A stretch of DNA of 36,424 nucleotides from positions 1 to 36,424 of the forward strand of contig CAYWZW010000056.1 of NCBI GenBank assembly GCA_964462945.1, given 5' to 3'. Position numbers and translations under genes: made by a program. The DNA is from GCA-020343675 sp964462945. Lineage in GTDB: Bacteria; Planctomycetota; Phycisphaerae; Sedimentisphaerales; Anaerobacaceae. The notes beneath the pieces were generated by a model that saw nothing but the letters and a program-made list of their open reading frames with translations, ran no database searches and was not told the DNA's origin. Positions 32,686 to 36,424 of this stretch are shown here, piece by piece. Position 1 is the stretch's first letter; every line of letters begins with the position of its first letter.

Positions 32686-35007
32686 ATGGCGTTAAATGTA
32701 AACAGGTACGAAAGACCAAGTGACTCGTATGTCATCGCCCATCTTTCTGATCTTCATGTTGGACTCCCACAGTTTGAAAGAAACTTTGAACTCTTCTTCC
32801 CTGTTATAGAAAAAATAAAACCTGATGTGATTGTCATAACGGGCGATTTGGTTGATTCTCCTAACGAACAATATATCGAGAGAGCTAAAGAAGTAATTGG
32901 CAAGTTAAAAAGCCTCAGCTATAAGAAAGACTCTCTGTTTCTAGTCCTAGGAAATCATGATAGGTTTGAGAAAGGTTTAAGAATATTGCCGTGGCCGAAA
33001 GAAAGCAAGATTATCAGTAACAAGTTCTCAGACAATATCTTGTCGGGAGCTAAAATAATAGATAGCAATGGGATAAGGATTGGATTCATCGGATTAGACA
33101 GTGCCAAATCGTCAAAACACCTTGCACAGGGAATAATTTCCCCAGACCAACTCACGACCTTTGAAAGCGATGCGAGTAATATAAGGAAGGAGTGTGATAT
33201 ATTAGTGGCATGTTTACACCATCATCCGTTGAAGATAGCGGAAGTAGAAATAAATCAAGGCGCATATCTTGAAGCTACAATGACTCTTGTGAACTCCGCG
33301 CAGTTCTTGAGAGTACTCTCACGGACAGATGTGGACATCGTTCTCCATGGTCATCACCATTTCAAGAGAATATGTTGGTATGGAGAAGAATGTGAGTTGA
33401 AGCGTTCGCTTATTCTAGGTGCCGGTTCCGCAGTTGGAGCTTCCAAATTTGCCTGCGATGAAGATCAAGCATCTTTCAACACCATCCATGTTACAAAGAA
33501 TAATAAAATAGACGTTTGTTTCTTTGGGTGGAGTAGAGCATCGAACTCCTGGGAGTATGAATTGACTAATGCACGGATGGGAGACAGCATTTCGGGAAAT
33601 TTAGGTATAATACCACTGGAAGACAACGAGCAAGTTAGGAATTGCTTAATAGATAGCTTCAGCAATCATGCTGGAGGAGATATCCAACAAACCTTTGTTG
33701 GTTCAGACAGTATCGCTGGAGAGCGCGACTACATTCAATATATACCGCTAGGAATAAAAGCAAGTGTCAAACGATACTTCATCATCACGAGCCCTTTTGA
33801 GCTAAATTTCGCATGCCACAGTAGGGTTTCGTCCGGAAGATGGCAAGACATACCTATCGAAAACTACTACTGGCACGACAAGGACTCTGAGTTTCTCCCA
33901 GACATATTTACAAACATCACCGCGTTTCCTAACAAGACGGTACTGACGTTTTCCTATCAAAACAGGCAAAGCGACTCACAGCCACCTATTTTCAGACCAC
34001 CGCATTCAAAAAATGTGATTGGATTATCTATCTTGTCTAATGAAACTGCTAACCTTGTCAACAAACATCTAGAACATCTTCCTTCTGGAGCACCAGTTGA
34101 GTTGGAAAAGATAAAAGAGGCCTTATTTGGCAAGAATCCGGTTTCGTATCTATTGTCAGTCTGCTATTCCATCGCAAAGGAAATATCCGCCTGTAAGCCG
34201 TTCAACAAGTTACTTAAGGGCACGCCGCCGGCCTATATAGGAATTGTCGGCTCATTCGTTGATATTGTCCAGAATAAGAATCGTAAGTTGCTAAAGAATT
34301 CGATGGATATAGATATGATACTATTCTTGGAAAACGAAGGACTCGCCTACATAGAAAAGGTTTTCGACCTTGCAGCACGCGTCGCAGGAAGCCATAGCAT
34401 TGGAGGAAAGTTGTCGATTTGCGTAGTTTCTGACATATCTCCAATTCATAACCTCCACAATCCACCAGCACAGAATTCATACATAATTAACCTTATCATA
34501 AACGATATAGGATTCCACAAAGCATTACCACCGTCACGCCTTATTGCAAGCACTCGGGCAAGACACAACCTTCAACTGACAACGGGCCGAAACCTCCTCG
34601 ACTGTTATGCGGGATACGTAGAAATCCAAGCAAATCATTTTCTCGACGAACCATTAGGGCTGCACGACATGAAAAATCAAATACAGAAGAGTATTTTGGC
34701 AGTAAGGAAATGGGATCTAGGGCAAATGAGAATGACGGAGGAATACCGTAGTATGAATCAACACAGCCTAAATAAATTCTGCAAATATGCAGTAAAATGG
34801 GCGTCGTACAACTATCTTAGGCTTGTAGAAAGTATCGACCCAACGGGACTTTCTGAGACCGATCTAGCGAAGAAGTGCTCGTCAAAAGTGTTCTCAGGTG
34901 TTTACCCAACTGATAAACTTCTGTCAGGCAATTCACAAGAAGTATTGCACTACCTTCAGAGGATGATTGAAATCGTGGCAAATAAAGGATCTCCATGGTT
35001 GAACTGA
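32686..35007 (+). CDS. Metallophosphoesterase fused to a nucleotidyltransferase-like domain
   Basis: A 773-residue, AT-rich gene product with two unrelated enzyme-like domains. Residues about 15-270 are a calcineurin-type phosphoesterase with all metal motifs: D22-L-H24, GD54LVDS, GN90H91D, H178-H180 and GHHH at 222-225. A linker region of about 200 mainly beta residues follows. Residues about 475-620 look like a nucleotidyltransferase: G522-S523 in IGIVGSFVDIV, then D541-I-D543 in NSMDIDMILFL, with D583 or D607 as a possible third carboxylate. The last 150 residues are helical. The GAGGGAAG before 32686 fixes the start. A reversible nucleotide-transfer/removal role is inference. No toxin or defence partner is adjacent apart from the GNAT-like gene. 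Confidence 0.75.
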   Translation: MALNVNRYERPSDSYVIAHLSDLHVGLPQFERNFELFFPVIEKIKPDVIVITGDLVDSPNEQYIERAKEVIGKLKSLSYKKDSLFLVLGNHDRFEKGLRILPWPKESKIISNKFSDNILSGAKIIDSNGIRIGFIGLDSAKSSKHLAQGIISPDQLTTFESDASNIRKECDILVACLHHHPLKIAEVEINQGAYLEATMTLVNSAQFLRVLSRTDVDIVLHGHHHFKRICWYGEECELKRSLILGAGSAVGASKFACDEDQASFNTIHVTKNNKIDVCFFGWSRASNSWEYELTNARMGDSISGNLGIIPLEDNEQVRNCLIDSFSNHAGGDIQQTFVGSDSIAGERDYIQYIPLGIKASVKRYFIITSPFELNFACHSRVSSGRWQDIPIENYYWHDKDSEFLPDIFTNITAFPNKTVLTFSYQNRQSDSQPPIFRPPHSKNVIGLSILSNETANLVNKHLEHLPSGAPVELEKIKEALFGKNPVSYLLSVCYSIAKEISACKPFNKLLKGTPPAYIGIVGSFVDIVQNKNRKLLKNSMDIDMILFLENEGLAYIEKVFDLAARVAGSHSIGGKLSICVVSDISPIHNLHNPPAQNSYIINLIINDIGFHKALPPSRLIASTRARHNLQLTTGRNLLDCYAGYVEIQANHFLDEPLGLHDMKNQIQKSILAVRKWDLGQMRMTEEYRSMNQHSLNKFCKYAVKWASYNYLRLVESIDPTGLSETDLAKKCSSKVFSGVYPTDKLLSGNSQEVLHYLQRMIEIVANKGSPWLN

Positions 35008-35008
35008 T

Positions 35009-35602
35009 TCATTTCCGATAATTCTTCGGACAAACATCGCCACTAGACCTCGGTCGTTCCACTAATCCAAAGAAGCCCGGAGCGTAAGTAGAATCTATCA
35101 ACTGGTAGTAACCGCTGATCCAATGGTTTGGCGATTTCTCAGCCAACTTATTATTATACTGAGCCAAAACGGTCGATAAATCTGCAGAGCAAAAATCATT
35201 AACTGGATTATAGTGCTTCGAAAGAATCAAGAGCAGTTTGCTGGATTCGGTTACAAACGCCAGTTGATGATATCTTGGGAGTTCATCCAAAGCTCCGCAG
35301 ATCAATTTATGGGCAATCCCTTTCCCTGTATATGCTTGGCTCACGCCTATCACGCGGAGGTAGTAAAGCAAATCCTTCACTAATTCATCAATAAAAAGCA
35401 GCCCGCAAAGGTTCTTACGGTCATAACAACTCCCGCACAAATATCTCATCCGAAATCGTGTCTTAAAATACTCATACGAACGGGAACAAACTACGTACCT
35501 GTCTGCGAACAATTTTCTCTCTAGATCATAATACTCCCTTGTGGGTTTTGCGTCTCTTTCGTACCAACCATACAATATCGACACTTGCTGCATGGCTTTC
35601 AT
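35009..35602 (-). CDS. GNAT-like acetyltransferase
   Basis: A 197-residue, fairly AT-rich gene product. The segment VIGVSQAYTGKGIAHKLICG resembles GNAT motif A, where the Q/R-x-x-G-x-G/A loop binds acetyl-CoA; the preceding strand (NLCGLLFIDELVKDLLYYLR) and the following TESSKLLLILSKHYNPVNDF fit the fold. Two Cys-containing pairs (CGSCYDRKNLC) lie before motif A and may bind metal. Its stop is one base from the stop of the phosphoesterase-nucleotidyltransferase gene, so the two genes are convergent and probably arrived together. Substrate unknown. Confidence 0.55.
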   Translation of the reverse strand: MKAMQQVSILYGWYERDAKPTREYYDLERKLFADRYVVCSRSYEYFKTRFRMRYLCGSCYDRKNLCGLLFIDELVKDLLYYLRVIGVSQAYTGKGIAHKLICGALDELPRYHQLAFVTESSKLLLILSKHYNPVNDFCSADLSTVLAQYNNKLAEKSPNHWISGYYQLIDSTYAPGFFGLVERPRSSGDVCPKNYRK

Positions 35603-35733
35603 AATTCATCATTCAACCTACGCACCACGTCGCTCTCGTCAACTATAACATACAGCTATGTCTTTCTTCGGTCAAGACTGCTTAACACGAGTTGAAAATG
35701 TTTCATTTCATTCGGAAATCAGGGGACACCATT

Positions 35734-35866
35734 TAATGGCACTAGGTTAAGCATATTTAGCCGCCTTCGAGGCTGGCTAAGGGCACCGTTTGGTTGGAAA
35801 TCTCTGTGGTTTCGCTGATAAACAAAGCGCTCTTTGGACGACAATTCCTTTAACTTAGTGCCATTA
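35734..35866. mobile_element. MITE-like element with 17-base terminal inverted repeats and an internal REP-like hairpin
   Basis: TAATGGCACTAGGTTAA (35734-35750) is inverted with one mismatch as TTAACTTAGTGCCATTA (35850-35866). Inside, TTAGCCGCCT (35757-35766), a three-base TCG loop and AGGC-T-GGCTAA (35770-35780) form a ten-pair stem with one bulged T, like the hairpins moved by REP-associated transposases. No coding capacity. The rest of 35603-35878 holds no gene I can support. Confidence 0.65.
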
Positions 35867-35878
35867 GGTACACCATAC

Positions 35879-36079
35879 CTATTTTTCCTGATTCTTGGGT
35901 CCTATCTCTTTGCTATATTTGCGTAAGGCTGCCTCCGGCGAGATGAATGTAACCTTCTGCGCCTTGCGATCCCAGACGGCGAGCGGCCGTTTTTCTTTTT
36001 TGTGCCGCTCGATGACTTCTCTTACGGCCTCCCTCATAGCCAAAAGAGCCTTGTCATGTAAAGACAGCCGCTTTTTCAT
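35879..36079 (-). CDS. Small partner protein of the zeta-toxin-like gene
   Basis: A 66-residue basic protein: MKKRLSLHDKALLAMREAVR, then EVIERHKKEKRPLAVWDRKA and a strand ending VTFISPEAA. The pattern of a first helix with REAV, a second helix with an I-x-x-H segment, then PLAVW and a short hairpin is one I associate with small genes directly downstream of zeta-toxin-like ATPases. Its ATG overlaps the stop of the upstream gene by four bases (ATGA), so the two are translated together. It is probably an antitoxin or accessory factor. Confidence 0.6.
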   Translation of the reverse strand: MKKRLSLHDKALLAMREAVREVIERHKKEKRPLAVWDRKAQKVTFISPEAALRKYSKEIGPKNQEK

Positions 36080-36424
36080 ATACCGCCGACCCCTTTAACA
36101 ATAGTGTTGTATAAGCTTCGCTCGATAACCTTCATTTTAGCATGTTTCTTCTCCGCTATCAACACTGGAATTGCCCCGGCATTGTCAAACAACATCCAGG
36201 AATCCGCAAGTGATTGATACATCTTGAAGAAATTGCAAATAGAGCGATTGAAGCGGCGAAGCACATCCTGGACGGGAACATCGTGACCGCCCTGGGCAAC
36301 TCTGCTTTTGATACGAGATACAGCAAGACCGGCATCCGGAATCCACAAAAAGAAAAGGTGGATTTTGTACCAATCCTGTTCGGCACAAGAATTGCGAGGT
36401 GATTTGTTGGAGAAAAGTAGCCAA
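36076..36424 (-). CDS. Zeta-toxin-like kinase, 5' part outside the window
   Basis: The minus-strand frame is open from the stop at 36076 to the right edge, so only the C-terminal 115 residues are visible. KIHLFFLWIPDAGLAVSRIK, then SRVAQGGHDVPVQDVLRRF, and NFFKMYQSLADSWMLFDNAG are the conserved second half of zeta-toxin/predicted ABC-type-ATPase proteins, which phosphorylate UDP-sugar cell-wall precursors in characterised cases. The P-loop must lie beyond the edge. Sequence before KIHLFF in this frame fits the family less well, and another frame is also open there, so a frameshift near 36375-36400 is possible. The 66-residue gene at 36079 is the likely partner. Confidence 0.65.
   Translation of the reverse strand, partial: WLLFSNKSPRNSCAEQDWYKIHLFFLWIPDAGLAVSRIKSRVAQGGHDVPVQDVLRRFNRSICNFFKMYQSLADSWMLFDNAGAIPVLIAEKKHAKMKVIERSLYNTIVKGVGGI

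Noticed and set aside
36185..36424. A 79-codon minus-strand frame open to the right edge
   Set aside because: Overlaps the zeta-toxin-like frame; its C-terminal half is a cysteine-rich shadow. Its first part may matter only if the toxin gene is frameshifted.
1..36424. rRNA, tRNA, CRISPR array or replication origin
   Set aside because: I looked for tRNA cloverleaf ends, evenly spaced direct repeats and origin boxes and saw none; a tRNA scan would be needed for certainty.

Overview
The window looks like a chromosomal segment of a Planctomycetota bacterium, most likely class Phycisphaerae (Sedimentisphaerales-like). The signs are a large secreted LamG/PA14 protein with fibronectin-like modules, a secreted protein with a prepilin-type N-terminus, DUF3616, a formylglycine-type sulfatase, small conserved proteins I associate with planctomycetes, and many short interspersed palindromic repeats between genes. 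This placement is inference from gene content; there is no rRNA in the window.

Layout, left to right. 1-1210: an IS1182-type transposase running off the left edge. 1622-2528: a small protein gene overlapping an AbiEii/MenT-like nucleotidyltransferase. 2591-6617 (minus strand): a DUF3616 protein, a B12-dependent ribonucleotide reductase and two planctomycete-type hypothetical genes. 6675-8475: an AT-rich possible nuclease gene, a vapBC toxin-antitoxin pair and a small conserved gene. 8503-9714 (minus): tyrS, divergent from an ECF sigma factor gene (9865) that is followed by three exported proteins of unknown function (10756-13853) and a prepilin-like protein (13997). 14940-15833 (minus): a membrane hydrolase-like gene and a very small transcription unit with a 31-codon membrane peptide. 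16335-17532: tatA-tatC. 17746-20961 (minus): a 1071-residue modular secreted protein. 21577-22983 (minus): an MBL/beta-CASP hydrolase bracketed by two copies of a repeat of about 150 bp. 23130-31300 (minus): a four-gene polysaccharide-degradation operon (clan-A-like glycoside hydrolase, lyase-like alpha/alpha-barrel, GH50-like agarase, sulfatase). 31649-32611: a YhaM-type exoribonuclease. 32686-35602: an AT-rich island with a metallophosphoesterase-nucleotidyltransferase fusion and a convergent GNAT-like gene. 35734-35866: a small palindromic element. 35879-36424 (minus): a zeta-toxin-like gene cut by the right edge and its small partner.

How the parts may work together. The degradation operon encodes exported enzymes suited to a sulfated, galactose-rich polysaccharide such as agar. 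Its sulfatase has a twin-arginine signal, and the window also carries a minimal TatA-TatC translocase. Housekeeping genes (tyrS, nrdJ, tat, yhaM-like) alternate with accessory, toxin-like modules whose composition is visibly more AT-rich. Interspersed repeats sit at the 3' ends of genes and in two cases appear to have become part of the coding sequence. The strongest candidates for undescribed biology are the phosphoesterase-nucleotidyltransferase fusion at 32686, the overlapping gene pair at 1622-2528 and the sigma factor plus exported-protein cluster at 9865-13853.
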